A stretch of DNA of 8,216 nt from JBEIUL01 sp044356865 (GCA_044356865.1 JBIKVN010000140.1:1-8216); one strand, 5' to 3'. Shown: positions 1 to 6,659, counted from the first letter of the stretch. Notes: a model not told the origin generated them from the letters alone. Program-made: numbers and translations.

Positions 1-753
1 GGCCTTGAAGATGCCCGAGGAGAGGCCTTCGGCAAGCTTGAGCATCACGTTCCCGACCACGCCGTCGGTGATGACCACGTCGGCCTCGCCGTTGAAGACG
101 CCGCGGCCCTCGACGTAGCCGGTGAAACTCAGGCCTTCCGCCCGCCGCAGGAGGTCGCGGGCTTCCTTCATGTCGGCGGTGCCCTTGGCCTCCTCGCCGC
201 CCACGTTCATGAGGGCGACGCGGGGGTTCTCGATGCCGAGGATGCGGCGGGCGTAGACATCGCCCATCACGCCGTACTGGGCGAGGTGGTGGGGCTTGGG
301 CTCGATGTTGGCGCCGACGTCGATCAGGACGACCGGGCCGGCGAAGGTCGGCACGGTCACCGCGATGCCGGGGCGGTGCACGTTCTCGAGCCGACGCATG
401 AACATCTGGGCGGCCGCGACGCAGGCGCCGGTGTTGCCCGCGCTGATCCACGCCGCACAGCGGTTCGGTTCTTTCGGCCCGGCGATCCGGGCGCAGACGT
501 TGATCGACGACTCGCGCTTGACCCGCACCGCCTCGACCGGCGACTCGTCCATGCCGATCGTTTCCGCGGCGTGGACGACCTCGACGCGGGGATCCTTGAA
601 TCCCCGCTCGGACAGCATGTCTTCGATGACCGCCCGATCGCCGACAAGCACCACCCGGTCGTCCGCGGGAAGGTGCGGTACGGCCTGGAGGGCGCCCTTG
701 AGGATCTCGTCCGGGGCGTGGTCACCGCCCATGACGTCGACGGCGATCCGCAT
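1..753 (-). CDS. plsX: Phosphate acyltransferase PlsX (3' end cut by window)
   Basis: PlsX converts acyl-ACP and phosphate into acyl-phosphate, the acyl donor that PlsY uses for the first acylation of glycerol-3-phosphate; it is a peripheral membrane enzyme of phospholipid synthesis. The 251 visible residues start MRIAVDVMGGDHAP, the classic PlsX N-terminus. Other family blocks are SAGNTGA at about residues 104-110, DVGAN at 145-149 and NVGGEEAKG at 183-191, and the visible part ends in GNVMLKLAEG. The family is usually about 330-350 residues, so roughly the last 80-100 lie outside the window. The ATG at 753 sits 3 nt after the rpmF stop codon, so the two are almost certainly co-transcribed and perhaps translationally coupled; the local Shine-Dalgarno is weak. 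rpmF-plsX adjacency is widely conserved in bacteria. No frameshift or lost motif is visible. Confidence 0.96.
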   Translation of the reverse strand, partial: MRIAVDVMGGDHAPDEILKGALQAVPHLPADDRVVLVGDRAVIEDMLSERGFKDPRVEVVHAAETIGMDESPVEAVRVKRESSINVCARIAGPKEPNRCAAWISAGNTGACVAAAQMFMRRLENVHRPGIAVTVPTFAGPVVLIDVGANIEPKPHHLAQYGVMGDVYARRILGIENPRVALMNVGGEEAKGTADMKEARDLLRRAEGLSFTGYVEGRGVFNGEADVVITDGVVGNVMLKLAEGLSSGIFKA

Positions 754-756
754 GGA

Positions 757-954
757 TCACTCGCCCGACGGCTCGGAGCGGGAGTTGTCCTTCACCTGGA
801 GGCCGGGGCGGACGTAGCCGCACGAGGCGCACGCCGAATGAGGCCGCTTCGCGCCGCCGCAGTTGGGGCAGAGCGTGGTGTGGATCGGCTTGAGGGCCTG
901 GTGAGCCCGACGGCGACGGGTCCGGCCGGGCGAGGTGCGAAGGGGGGGATTCAT
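757..954 (-). CDS. rpmF: 50S ribosomal protein L32
   Basis: This is a 65-residue zinc-ribbon protein of the large ribosomal subunit. The N-terminus MNPPLRTSPGRTRRRR is basic and corresponds to the usual PKRRTSxxRxRxRR arm. Four cysteines, C29 and C32 (CPNC) and C42 and C45 (CASC), form the zinc site, followed by GYVRPG, which matches the L32 consensus CPxCGxxKxPHxxCxxCGYY. A GAGGA Shine-Dalgarno lies about 9 nt before the ATG at 954. A longer in-frame ORF exists upstream but lacks L32 similarity, so the start at 954 is preferred. The gene leads the rpmF-plsX operon and has its own promoter at 1029-1056. The C-terminal tail (LQVKDNSRSEPSGE) is longer and more acidic than in short L32 proteins. 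Confidence 0.93.
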   Translation of the reverse strand: MNPPLRTSPGRTRRRRAHQALKPIHTTLCPNCGGAKRPHSACASCGYVRPGLQVKDNSRSEPSGE

Positions 955-1028
955 GGTTCGTTCCTCAGTCGAGCGGGCGTCGGGCGGGGGTCGGGCGGGC
1001 GTCTCGGGGACGCTCGCGCGAACGGGGT

Positions 1029-1056
1029 ACTCTACGGAAGAGGCCCCGCCTGTCAA
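1029..1056 (-). promoter_or_regulatory. Sigma70-type promoter of rpmF-plsX
   Basis: Reading the minus strand, a perfect TTGACA (1056-1051) is followed after 16 nt by TAGAGT (1034-1029). Predicted transcription starts near 1022 and leaves a leader of about 70 nt before the rpmF ATG. It is the best consensus promoter in the window and is oriented into rpmF-plsX, away from rnhA. Confidence 0.7.
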
Positions 1057-1148
1057 GAATGAGGGCTTCGTGCCGGGACGTGTGCGTTGGTTCGAGAACG
1101 ACCGGTAACCGTTCCGCAACTCGCCCGGAAACCGCAGCTGGAGACCGC

Positions 1149-1610
1149 ATGCAGAAGGAAGGAACGTTCGAGCTTTACGCCGACGGGGCGTGTTCGGGAA
1201 ACCCCGGTCCGGGCGGGTGGGGGGCGATCCTGCGGACGCCCGACGGCGAGGAGATCGAACTTTCCGGCGGCGAGGCCCAGACCACCAACAACCGGATGGA
1301 GCTGACCTCGGTGATCGAGGGTCTTCGTCGCATTCCCGAGTCCTCCACGGTGCGGCTCGTCTCGGACAGCGAGTACGTGGTGAAAGGCCTGAAGGAGTGG
1401 CTCGATGGGTGGATCGCCCGGGGCTGGAGAAAGTCGGACAAGTCTCCGGTGATGAATCGCGACCTCTGGGAGGCGCTCGCCCGGCTCCGCGACGGTCGGA
1501 CCATCCGGGCCGAGTGGATCCGCGGCCACAACGGACACCATTTCAACGAGCGATGCGATCGCCTCGCGGTGGCGGCGATCAAGCGATTCGTGGGTTCGGC
1601 GCGGGCTTGA
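1149..1610 (+). CDS. rnhA: Ribonuclease HI
   Basis: This 153-residue enzyme cleaves the RNA strand of RNA-DNA hybrids (R-loops, Okazaki primers) in the cytoplasm. The complete RNase HI active site is visible: D12 in LYADGACSGNPGPGGWG, E51 in TTNNRMEL, D73 in LVSDSEYVVKGL, H127 in IRGHNGHHFNERCD and D137 in the same block. These correspond to E. coli D10, E48, D70, H124 and D134. The basic-handle region around residues 80-100 (GLKEWLDGWIARGWRKSDKS) is also present, so it is a type HI enzyme of normal length (E. coli 155). The ATG at 1149 is chosen because family similarity begins right after it and a GGAG lies about 7-8 nt upstream; an in-frame ATG at 1059 would add 30 unrelated residues. The gene is divergent from rpmF-plsX and lies upstream of rpsL. 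I see no convincing promoter of its own. Confidence 0.96.
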   Translation: MQKEGTFELYADGACSGNPGPGGWGAILRTPDGEEIELSGGEAQTTNNRMELTSVIEGLRRIPESSTVRLVSDSEYVVKGLKEWLDGWIARGWRKSDKSPVMNRDLWEALARLRDGRTIRAEWIRGHNGHHFNERCDRLAVAAIKRFVGSARA

Positions 1611-1660
1611 CGCTTACCGGACTTTGGTGTTTCCACGCCCACTTCGAGTCGTCGGCTCCG

Positions 1661-1689
1661 TTGCGACTTCCGGCGGCCTTCGGTATGGT
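1661..1689 (+). promoter_or_regulatory. Candidate promoter of rpsL-rpsG
   Basis: TTGCGA (1661-1666) and TATGGT (1684-1689) are separated by 17 nt, an optimal sigma70 arrangement. Predicted transcription starts near 1696, giving a leader of about 84 nt before rpsL. It is the best promoter-like pair in the rnhA-rpsL spacer. Confidence 0.55.
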
Positions 1690-1779
1690 TCGCGGTTCGC
1701 GCGATTCGGGGCGTCCCCGGCTCGCTCCCTCACGATCGATTCCCTTTCGCAGGTTCCGGCGCAGGTCCGGCAGAGTCCG

Positions 1780-2175
1780 ATGCCCACCATCAACCAGCTT
1801 GTCCGCCGTTCGCGGGTCGTCCAGAAGTCGAAGTCGAAGGTCAACGACCTCGCGGCGTGCCCCCAGAAGCGCGGCGTCTGCCTGCTCGTCCGCACCGTGA
1901 CCCCGAAGAAGCCGAACTCGGCGCTTCGCAAGGTCTGCCGCGTGCGGCTCTCGAACGGCCGCGAAGTCACCGCCTACATCGGCGGCGAGGGACACAACCT
2001 GCAGGAGCACTCGATCGTGCTCGTCCGCGGCGGCCGCGTGCGCGACCTGCCGGGCGTGCGCTACCACGTCGTCCGCGGCACGCTCGACTGCCTCGGCGTC
2101 GACGGCCGCAAGAAGGGCCGTTCGCTCTACGGCGTGAAGAAGAAGGTCGCCGCGGCGGCCGGCAAGAAGAAGTAA
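1780..2175 (+). CDS. rpsL: 30S ribosomal protein S12
   Basis: S12 is part of the decoding centre of the small subunit and affects translational accuracy and streptomycin response. The protein has 131 residues, somewhat longer than the usual 123-125 because of a lysine-rich tail (VKKKVAAAAGKKK). The conserved core is clear: ACPQKRGVC at 26-34, TPKKPNSALRK at 41-51, GGEGHNLQEH at 68-77 and DLPGVRYH at 89-96. Numbering is the same as in E. coli S12. K43 and K44 are wild type and the RimO methylthiolation site D89 is present, but residue 88 is arginine where most bacteria have lysine. The ATG at 1780 fits the family N-terminus (MPTINQLVR); the upstream in-frame ATG at 1624 would add 52 unrelated residues. 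No strong Shine-Dalgarno precedes it. It is the first gene of an rpsL-rpsG pair. Confidence 0.97.
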   Translation: MPTINQLVRRSRVVQKSKSKVNDLAACPQKRGVCLLVRTVTPKKPNSALRKVCRVRLSNGREVTAYIGGEGHNLQEHSIVLVRGGRVRDLPGVRYHVVRGTLDCLGVDGRKKGRSLYGVKKKVAAAAGKKK

Positions 2176-2331
2176 GACATGTTTCCCCCGCCGCGTCCGG
2201 CCCGCGTGGGTCGGATGGCGACGGTCCCAACCCGAATGGGCAAGTAATTGCGGCACGACTCGGGAATGCCCATCTCCCAGCCGCAGTGAACGAGAACGGC
2301 AACCGCCGTCGACGAGCCCAAGGAGTCCGAC
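2176..2331 (+). promoter_or_regulatory. rpsL-rpsG spacer with inverted repeat
   Basis: This spacer is 156 nt. It contains the inverted repeat ATGGGCA (2236-2242) and TGCCCAT (2267-2273) around a 24-nt loop, and ends with an AAGGAG Shine-Dalgarno (2320-2325) 6 nt before the rpsG ATG. In E. coli the rpsL-rpsG spacer binds S7 for translational autoregulation. Whether this spacer does the same is an inference from position and foldability; I cannot match the sequence to the E. coli site. Confidence 0.35.
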
Positions 2332-2826
2332 ATGGCCCGACGATTCACCGCCAGCGAAACCCAGCTCCGTCCCGACGCCCGCTTCCAGGACAAGATCCTC
2401 TCCCGCTTCATCAACTGCGTCATGCAGGGCGGCGAGAAGGCGACCGCGACCCGCGTGGTCTATGGGGCGTTCGACGAGATCCAGAACCGTCTCGACAAGG
2501 ACAAGAGCGAGGCGATGCCCCGCACCTCGATCGAGGTCTTCCACAAGGCCCTCGAGAACGTGCGGCCGGTGGTCGAGGTCCGCTCGAAGCGGGTCGGTGG
2601 CGCCAACTACCAGGTCCCGATGCAGCTGAACCGCCGCCGGCAGCAGTCGCTGGCGTTCCGCTGGATCATCGATGCCGCCCGCGACGAGAAGGGCAAGCCC
2701 ATGCACCTGCGGCTCGCCAAGGAACTCTTCGAGGCCTGCCGCGGCGAGGGCAAGGCGGTCATGACCAAGGAAAACACCCACAAGATGGCCGACGCCAACA
2801 AGGCGTTCGCCCACTTCGCGTGGTGA
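2332..2826 (+). CDS. rpsG: 30S ribosomal protein S7
   Basis: S7 nucleates assembly of the 30S head and binds 16S rRNA near the E site. The 164-residue protein is slightly longer than the usual 156. Family hallmarks are the N-terminal MARR, FINCVMQGGEKATA at 26-39, ALENVRPVVEVRSKRVGGANYQVP across the middle (the beta-hairpin and conserved VRSxRVGGxxYQVP block), and the C-terminal ANKAFAHFAW. An AAGGAG sits 6 nt before the ATG at 2332, the best Shine-Dalgarno in the window. It follows rpsL after 156 nt and is closed by an intrinsic terminator. The usual str-operon partners fusA and tufA do not follow. Confidence 0.97.
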   Translation: MARRFTASETQLRPDARFQDKILSRFINCVMQGGEKATATRVVYGAFDEIQNRLDKDKSEAMPRTSIEVFHKALENVRPVVEVRSKRVGGANYQVPMQLNRRRQQSLAFRWIIDAARDEKGKPMHLRLAKELFEACRGEGKAVMTKENTHKMADANKAFAHFAW

Positions 2827-2855
2827 GTTCCCGAGGTCCGCTCGACATTCGAACC

Positions 2856-2891
2856 CCGCCGGTCCGGTGCTTCCGGGCCGGCGGTTTTCGT
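2856..2891 (+). terminator. Intrinsic terminator after rpsG
   Basis: A 12-bp stem (2856-2867 with 2873-2884, one G-U pair) has a 5-nt loop TGCTT and is followed directly by TTTT (2885-2888) and a further T-rich stretch. It lies 30 nt after the rpsG stop codon and ends only 25 nt before the next gene. Confidence 0.88.
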
Positions 2892-2897
2892 TCGCGA

Positions 2898-2903
2898 TAG
2901 GCT
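2898..2903 (+). promoter_or_regulatory. Possible -10 box of a leaderless thiF-like mRNA
   Basis: TAGGCT fits the TANNNT -10 pattern and lies 6 nt before the ATG at 2910, the spacing expected when transcription starts on the start codon. No Shine-Dalgarno is visible, and the preceding terminator leaves little room for a longer leader. No clear -35 box was found; it would fall within the terminator stem. Confidence 0.35.
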
Positions 2904-2909
2904 GATTCC

Positions 2910-3938
2910 ATGATGCCCGACCGCTACGCACGCCAGGCTCGGCTGCCCGAGATCGGGCCGGACGGGCAGGCGCGGATCCGCGCGGGGTCGGTGCTGGTCG
3001 TCGGGTGCGGGGCGCTCGGCGGCATCGCGGCCGAGATCCTGGTGCGGGCCGGCGTCGGCACGGTCACCATCGTCGACCGCGACACGGTCGAGGCGACGAA
3101 CCTGCAGCGGCAGTTTCTTTTCGACGAGACCGACGCGCGGCGGGCCATGCCGAAGGCCGAGGCGGCGAAGGCGCGGCTGGCGAAGGTGAACGGTGAGGTG
3201 CGGGTGCGGGCGTTCGTCGACGACCTGACGGCGCGGAACGTGCGGCGGTACCTCGAGGGCATCGACGTGATCGTCGACGGGCTCGACAACCTCGAGACGC
3301 GGTACGTGCTGAACGACGCCGCGGTCGAGCGGGGCGTGCCGTATGTGTACGGCGCCGCGGTCGGTGTCGGCGGTATGTTTGCGACGGTGGTGCCGGGCTG
3401 CACGCCGTGCCTGCGGTGCCTCGCCCCGGAGTTGCCGCCGCCCGGGACGATCGCGACCTGCGAGTCGGCGGGGGTGCTGGCGTCGGCGACGGTGACGGTC
3501 GCGGCGGCGGAGGCGGCCGAGGCGCTGAAGTTGCTGGTCGGTGACCTCGCGGCGATCGAGCGGGGCCTGGTCGCGATCGACCTCTGGCGCGGGACGCGGG
3601 TCCGGCACGACCGGGGCGAGCCCGATCCGGCGTGCGCGGCGTGCGGCCGCCGCGAGTTCCCGGCGCTGGCCGACACGGCGGTTCCGGCCGCAAGCCTGTG
3701 CGGGCAGGACGCGGTCCGGGTGCCGCTTTCGGGTGCGATCGACCTGGCCGCGGCGCTCGAGCGGCTCGCGCCTTTCGGGACCTTCGTCGTCCGCGACGGT
3801 CGGGTCGAGGGGAATTTCTCGCCGGGAACCGCTTCGGTGGCGGGCCTCGTCGTGTTCGCGGACGGAATCGCGACGGTCCGCGGCACGCGCGACCCCGAGA
3901 CGGCGCGTTCGATCGTGGCCCGTTTCGTGGGAACCTGA
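2910..3938 (+). CDS. ThiF/MoeB-family E1-like adenylyltransferase
   Basis: Enzymes of this family adenylate the C-terminal Gly-Gly of a ubiquitin-fold sulfur carrier (ThiS, MoaD or similar) so that it can be charged with sulfur. The 342 residues show the whole E1-like fold: RYARQ at 5-9, the nucleotide loop GCGALGG at 32-38, D56, NLQRQ at 64-68, K82, the DGLDN motif at 123-127, two zinc-binding pairs (C167/C170 and C242/C245), and the probable catalytic C184 in ATCESAGVL. From about residue 265 a C-terminal segment (LCGQDAVRV to GTRDPETARSIVARFVG) resembles the tail of Bacillus-type ThiF proteins; there is no rhodanese domain. This favours thiamine-type sulfur transfer, but no thiS, thiG or moaD gene is nearby, so ThiF, MoeB and HesA cannot be separated. 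A second ATG at 2913 is also possible. Confidence 0.9.
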   Translation: MMPDRYARQARLPEIGPDGQARIRAGSVLVVGCGALGGIAAEILVRAGVGTVTIVDRDTVEATNLQRQFLFDETDARRAMPKAEAAKARLAKVNGEVRVRAFVDDLTARNVRRYLEGIDVIVDGLDNLETRYVLNDAAVERGVPYVYGAAVGVGGMFATVVPGCTPCLRCLAPELPPPGTIATCESAGVLASATVTVAAAEAAEALKLLVGDLAAIERGLVAIDLWRGTRVRHDRGEPDPACAACGRREFPALADTAVPAASLCGQDAVRVPLSGAIDLAAALERLAPFGTFVVRDGRVEGNFSPGTASVAGLVVFADGIATVRGTRDPETARSIVARFVGT

Positions 3939-3957
3939 CCCGAACCGCCGACAAACC

Positions 3958-3988
3958 TTGTCTTCCCCCGCGGTCGTCCCGATATCGT
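3958..3988 (+). promoter_or_regulatory. Weak candidate promoter for the 823-residue protein
   Basis: TTGTCT (3958-3963) is followed after 19 nt by TATCGT (3983-3988). The spacing is longer than ideal. It is the only promoter-like pair I see in the 89-nt gap after the thiF-like gene, which could instead be read through. Confidence 0.28.
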
Positions 3989-3994
3989 TTCCGT

Positions 3995-4020
3995 CTCCGG
4001 GCCCCCTTGGCCCGCCGGAG
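3995..4020 (+). promoter_or_regulatory. Hairpin containing the Shine-Dalgarno of the next gene
   Basis: CTCCGG (3995-4000) pairs perfectly with CCGGAG (4015-4020), with extra GC pairing possible in the loop. The 3' arm contains GGAG (4017-4020), located 7 nt before the ATG at 4028, so folding would hide the ribosome binding site. There is no T-run, so it is not an intrinsic terminator of the upstream gene. Confidence 0.4.
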
Positions 4021-4027
4021 TGAAACC

Positions 4028-6499
4028 ATGACCACGCTCGTTCGCCTGCTTGCCGTCCTCGTCGCCGCCGCGCTGGTGCGGCTCGCCCCCGCCCAAGGCA
4101 CCTCGGGGCAGCTGCCCGAGCCGATCTCGACCGCCGAGCTCGTGAAGCTGCTCGACACCTACGTCCAGCCGCGGCCCGAGCAGTGGGACGCGATCGAATC
4201 GCTGCACGACGACTATCGCGAGGCCTTCCGCACCCTCCGCGAGGGGGACATGGAGAAGTTCCTCACCGAGGACATGCGGAAGATGCAGGGCGGCATGCCC
4301 TCGAAGGCGCAGCTCGACGCCTACCTCAAGAAGATGGACTCGATCGACGCCAAGGTGAAGGAGCTCGACGACCGGCTCTTCGACGGCGTCGCGGCGACGC
4401 TTGACGAGCGGCAGCAGGCCGCGCTGCCGCGGGCCCGCGACGCCCGCGACCGGCGGCGATCGCGGACGCTCATCTCGATGGCGGGGAACCAGGATGTCGA
4501 CGTGAGCGACATCGCGCTCGCGAGCGGATTCACGCCCGAGCAGCTCGCGACGATCGACCCGCAGCTGCGCTCGTACGAGCAGCAGCTGACCGCCAGCCTG
4601 CGGACGCTGTCCGACCGCACCCGGCGGATGATGGCCGACGTGATGGAAGCGATCGAGAAGGCCGGGTTCGCGGGCCTGAGTCCCGAGGACATGCAGGCCG
4701 ATCCCGCGAAGGCCCAGCAGGTGATGCAGGTGGTGCAGCAGGCGTTCGCCGACGCCCAGCAGCGGACGACGGAGGCCTCGCGGGCCCTGCGGACCCTGAA
4801 CCGCAAGACCTACGCGGCCCTTCGTGGCCAGGTGGCCGGCCTGCCGTCGTACGCGTTCCGCCACCGCTTCCTCACGGTCGCGTATCCCGAGGTCGGGTCG
4901 GACGCGAGCGGAGTCGAGAAGATCCTGCGGTCGGCGCTCGCGTCGCGGAAGACCGACGCGTCGACCCGCGAGGCGCTGCTTTCGATCTACGAGCAGCTCG
5001 TGCGCGGCGACGATCCGGCGGTGAACGAGGGGATGGACCTCGTCGATCGCTTCAACGAATCGCGGAACATGATGCAGTTCGACCAAGCGGCGTACGAGGC
5101 GTTCGGGGCCTCCCGCACCGCGCTGCGCGAGAAGCGGGCGAAGGCCGCGGCCCAGTACATGGCGAGCATCCGCGAGCTGCTCGACGACGAGCGGGTCCGG
5201 CAGCTCGACCTCGCGGCCTCGACGGCGGGTGACCCGTTCGCGCGGGGGTTCGATCCCGACGCACCGGCGGAGGCGGCGGCGGTCGAGGACCGCACCGCGA
5301 CCTTCATGGACGCCCCGGGCGGCGACGCGGTGCCCGAGCCGATGGGTGTCGCCGAGGTCGGCTCGCTCGCGACCGGGCTCGGTCTCGAGGCCGGGCCGCG
5401 GGCGGTTCTCGAGCAGCTGCACGAGGATTACCTCGCGAAGTGGGACGCCGAGGTCGGGCCGATCGGCGAGGAGTACCTGCAGGCGCAGACCGACCAGCAG
5501 CGGATCGACGCCGATGGGGGACCGACCGTCGACATGGCGGCCGCGATGCGGGGCATCGAGGCGAAGCGGCGGCTGCGGGAGCGGGCCGAGGCCCTCGACG
5601 CGGCGTTCCTGGCCGATGCGGCGGCGGGTCTCGGCGACGAGGTCCGTCCCGCCGTCGAGCTCGAGCGGCTGGCCCGCACGCTGTCGCTCTACGGCGGCAC
5701 GAGCCTCGACTACATGGGCTTCTCGGGCGCGGTCGAGAGTCCGGTGAACATCGGCCGGCTGGTCGGCTTCGACGGCTCGCTCGACGCGAAGGTCGCCGAG
5801 CCGGCGCGGGCGGCGCTTCTGGCCCGGGCCACCGCCCTCGGCGACGCGTACCGCAGCTCGTTCCTCCGCAGCCTCGACATCGAGCGGCTGAACTGGGAGA
5901 TCCGCGGCGAGTACGAGCGGGCGATGCGCGACGCGGCCGGCAACCCCCCGACCGCCGCGGCGCAGGAGATGGGCCGGCGGTGGCAGGACCTCTCGGCCGA
6001 GGTCGAGCGGATCAAGAAGGACCGGGCGAAGATCCTCCGCGATACGTTTGACGCGATGCTGGTCGCGGTGCCGGAAGGCTCGCGCGACCGGATGCAGCTG
6101 GCGTTCGACCGCGTGGCGTACCCGTCGGTCTATCGCGACTCGCGCTCGGCGCTGCCGTTCATCGAGCGGGCCGAGGCGTTCGGCGACCTCGACGCGAAGC
6201 AGCGCGAGCAGCTGACCGCCCTGAAGGAGAAGTACTCCCGCGACTATCTCGACGCGTGTCGCCGCATGACGCCCCAGGGCTCGAGCCTCGAGCAGGCCCC
6301 CAAGGAACGGTTCGAGGCCTACATGGCCCTCGAGAACCAGCGGGCCAAGGTGCGGTTCGAGCGCGACGAGCGCAGCGTGCGGGCGGTGAGCCAGCTGAAG
6401 CGGATCCTCACGCCCGAGCAGGTGGCGAGGATCCCGGCGCTGGCGGGCTACATGGACCGGCTGCAGGACGGCGACCGGGCGATGGGGGCGTTCGAGTGA
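4028..6499 (+). CDS. Secreted alpha-helical protein made of two ~410-residue repeats, unknown function
   Basis: I do not recognise a family. The 823-residue product begins with a Sec signal peptide (hydrophobic core at residues 7-17, likely cleavage after APA at 20-22). No later membrane segment is seen and there is one cysteine (C744). The mature part looks almost wholly helical and highly charged, rich in Ala, Arg, Glu, Asp and Leu. The two halves match collinearly: LHDDY at 59 with LHEDY at 464, MDSIDAK at 103 with MRGIEAK at 507, VDVSDI at 157 with VNIGRL at 573, AYPEV at 285 with AYPSV at 697, and LDDERV at 385 with LTPEQV at 794. Motifs of LTxxQ type (LDERQ 125, FTPEQ 168, LDAKQ 721, LTPEQ 794) recall Spy/CpxP periplasmic chaperones, but this is only suggestive. 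The ATG at 4028 has GGAG 7 nt upstream and starts the signal peptide. Gene assignment is firm; function is unknown. Confidence 0.88.
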   Translation: MTTLVRLLAVLVAAALVRLAPAQGTSGQLPEPISTAELVKLLDTYVQPRPEQWDAIESLHDDYREAFRTLREGDMEKFLTEDMRKMQGGMPSKAQLDAYLKKMDSIDAKVKELDDRLFDGVAATLDERQQAALPRARDARDRRRSRTLISMAGNQDVDVSDIALASGFTPEQLATIDPQLRSYEQQLTASLRTLSDRTRRMMADVMEAIEKAGFAGLSPEDMQADPAKAQQVMQVVQQAFADAQQRTTEASRALRTLNRKTYAALRGQVAGLPSYAFRHRFLTVAYPEVGSDASGVEKILRSALASRKTDASTREALLSIYEQLVRGDDPAVNEGMDLVDRFNESRNMMQFDQAAYEAFGASRTALREKRAKAAAQYMASIRELLDDERVRQLDLAASTAGDPFARGFDPDAPAEAAAVEDRTATFMDAPGGDAVPEPMGVAEVGSLATGLGLEAGPRAVLEQLHEDYLAKWDAEVGPIGEEYLQAQTDQQRIDADGGPTVDMAAAMRGIEAKRRLRERAEALDAAFLADAAAGLGDEVRPAVELERLARTLSLYGGTSLDYMGFSGAVESPVNIGRLVGFDGSLDAKVAEPARAALLARATALGDAYRSSFLRSLDIERLNWEIRGEYERAMRDAAGNPPTAAAQEMGRRWQDLSAEVERIKKDRAKILRDTFDAMLVAVPEGSRDRMQLAFDRVAYPSVYRDSRSALPFIERAEAFGDLDAKQREQLTALKEKYSRDYLDACRRMTPQGSSLEQAPKERFEAYMALENQRAKVRFERDERSVRAVSQLKRILTPEQVARIPALAGYMDRLQDGDRAMGAFE

Positions 6500-6543
6500 G
6501 TGCGGGGGGCTGTCGTTGGTGGGCGGCGCTGGACGAGCGAGGC

Positions 6544-6659
6544 GTCCATCCGGCACGCCACGCCTCCTGACTCACCGCGCCCGGAACGACGAGGCCATGC
6601 CTCGTCGTTCCGGACCCAACCCAGAACCGCATGGGTGTCCATCCATCTCGCGCCACGCC
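6544..6659. repeat. Direct repeats flanking a hairpin
   Basis: GTCCATCC followed by CGCCACGCC occurs at 6544-6564 (4-nt gap) and again at 6637-6659 (6-nt gap) in the same orientation, one on each side of the 6581-6613 hairpin. This could be the scar of a small non-autonomous element or simple local duplication. Confidence 0.4.
6581..6613. repeat. Perfect 15-bp inverted repeat (hairpin)
   Basis: CCGGAACGACGAGGC, a CAT loop, and its exact complement GCCTCGTCGTTCCGG form a very stable symmetrical hairpin. It is 82 nt after the secreted-protein stop and 195 nt after the GNAT stop, so it could end transcription from both sides, but neither strand has a T-run after it. A REP-like or miniature transposable element is the alternative. 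Confidence 0.75.

Noticed and set aside
286..1062. Plus-strand frame of 258 codons opposite plsX and rpmF
   Set aside because: The minus strand encodes unmistakable PlsX and L32; the plus frame is their complement.
1624..1779. N-terminal extension of S12 from an upstream ATG
   Set aside because: The extra 52 residues match no S12, the promoter at 1661-1689 would lie inside it, and the family start is at 1780.
1579..2931. Minus-strand frame of 450 codons across rpsL and rpsG
   Set aside because: It lies opposite two certain ribosomal protein genes and shows no protein family; stop codons are rare in this GC-rich sequence.
3700..3938. Rhodanese domain at the C-terminus of the E1-like protein
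   Set aside because: The tail lacks the rhodanese active-site loop and instead resembles the GTRDxxxAxxxVxRFVG ending of Bacillus-type ThiF.
2924..6556. Open minus-strand frame of 1210 codons opposite the thiF-like and secreted-protein genes
   Set aside because: It is a GC-rich antisense shadow. It is rich in Arg, His, Pro and Leu, has no domain and spans two clear plus-strand genes with a real E1 fold and a signal peptide.
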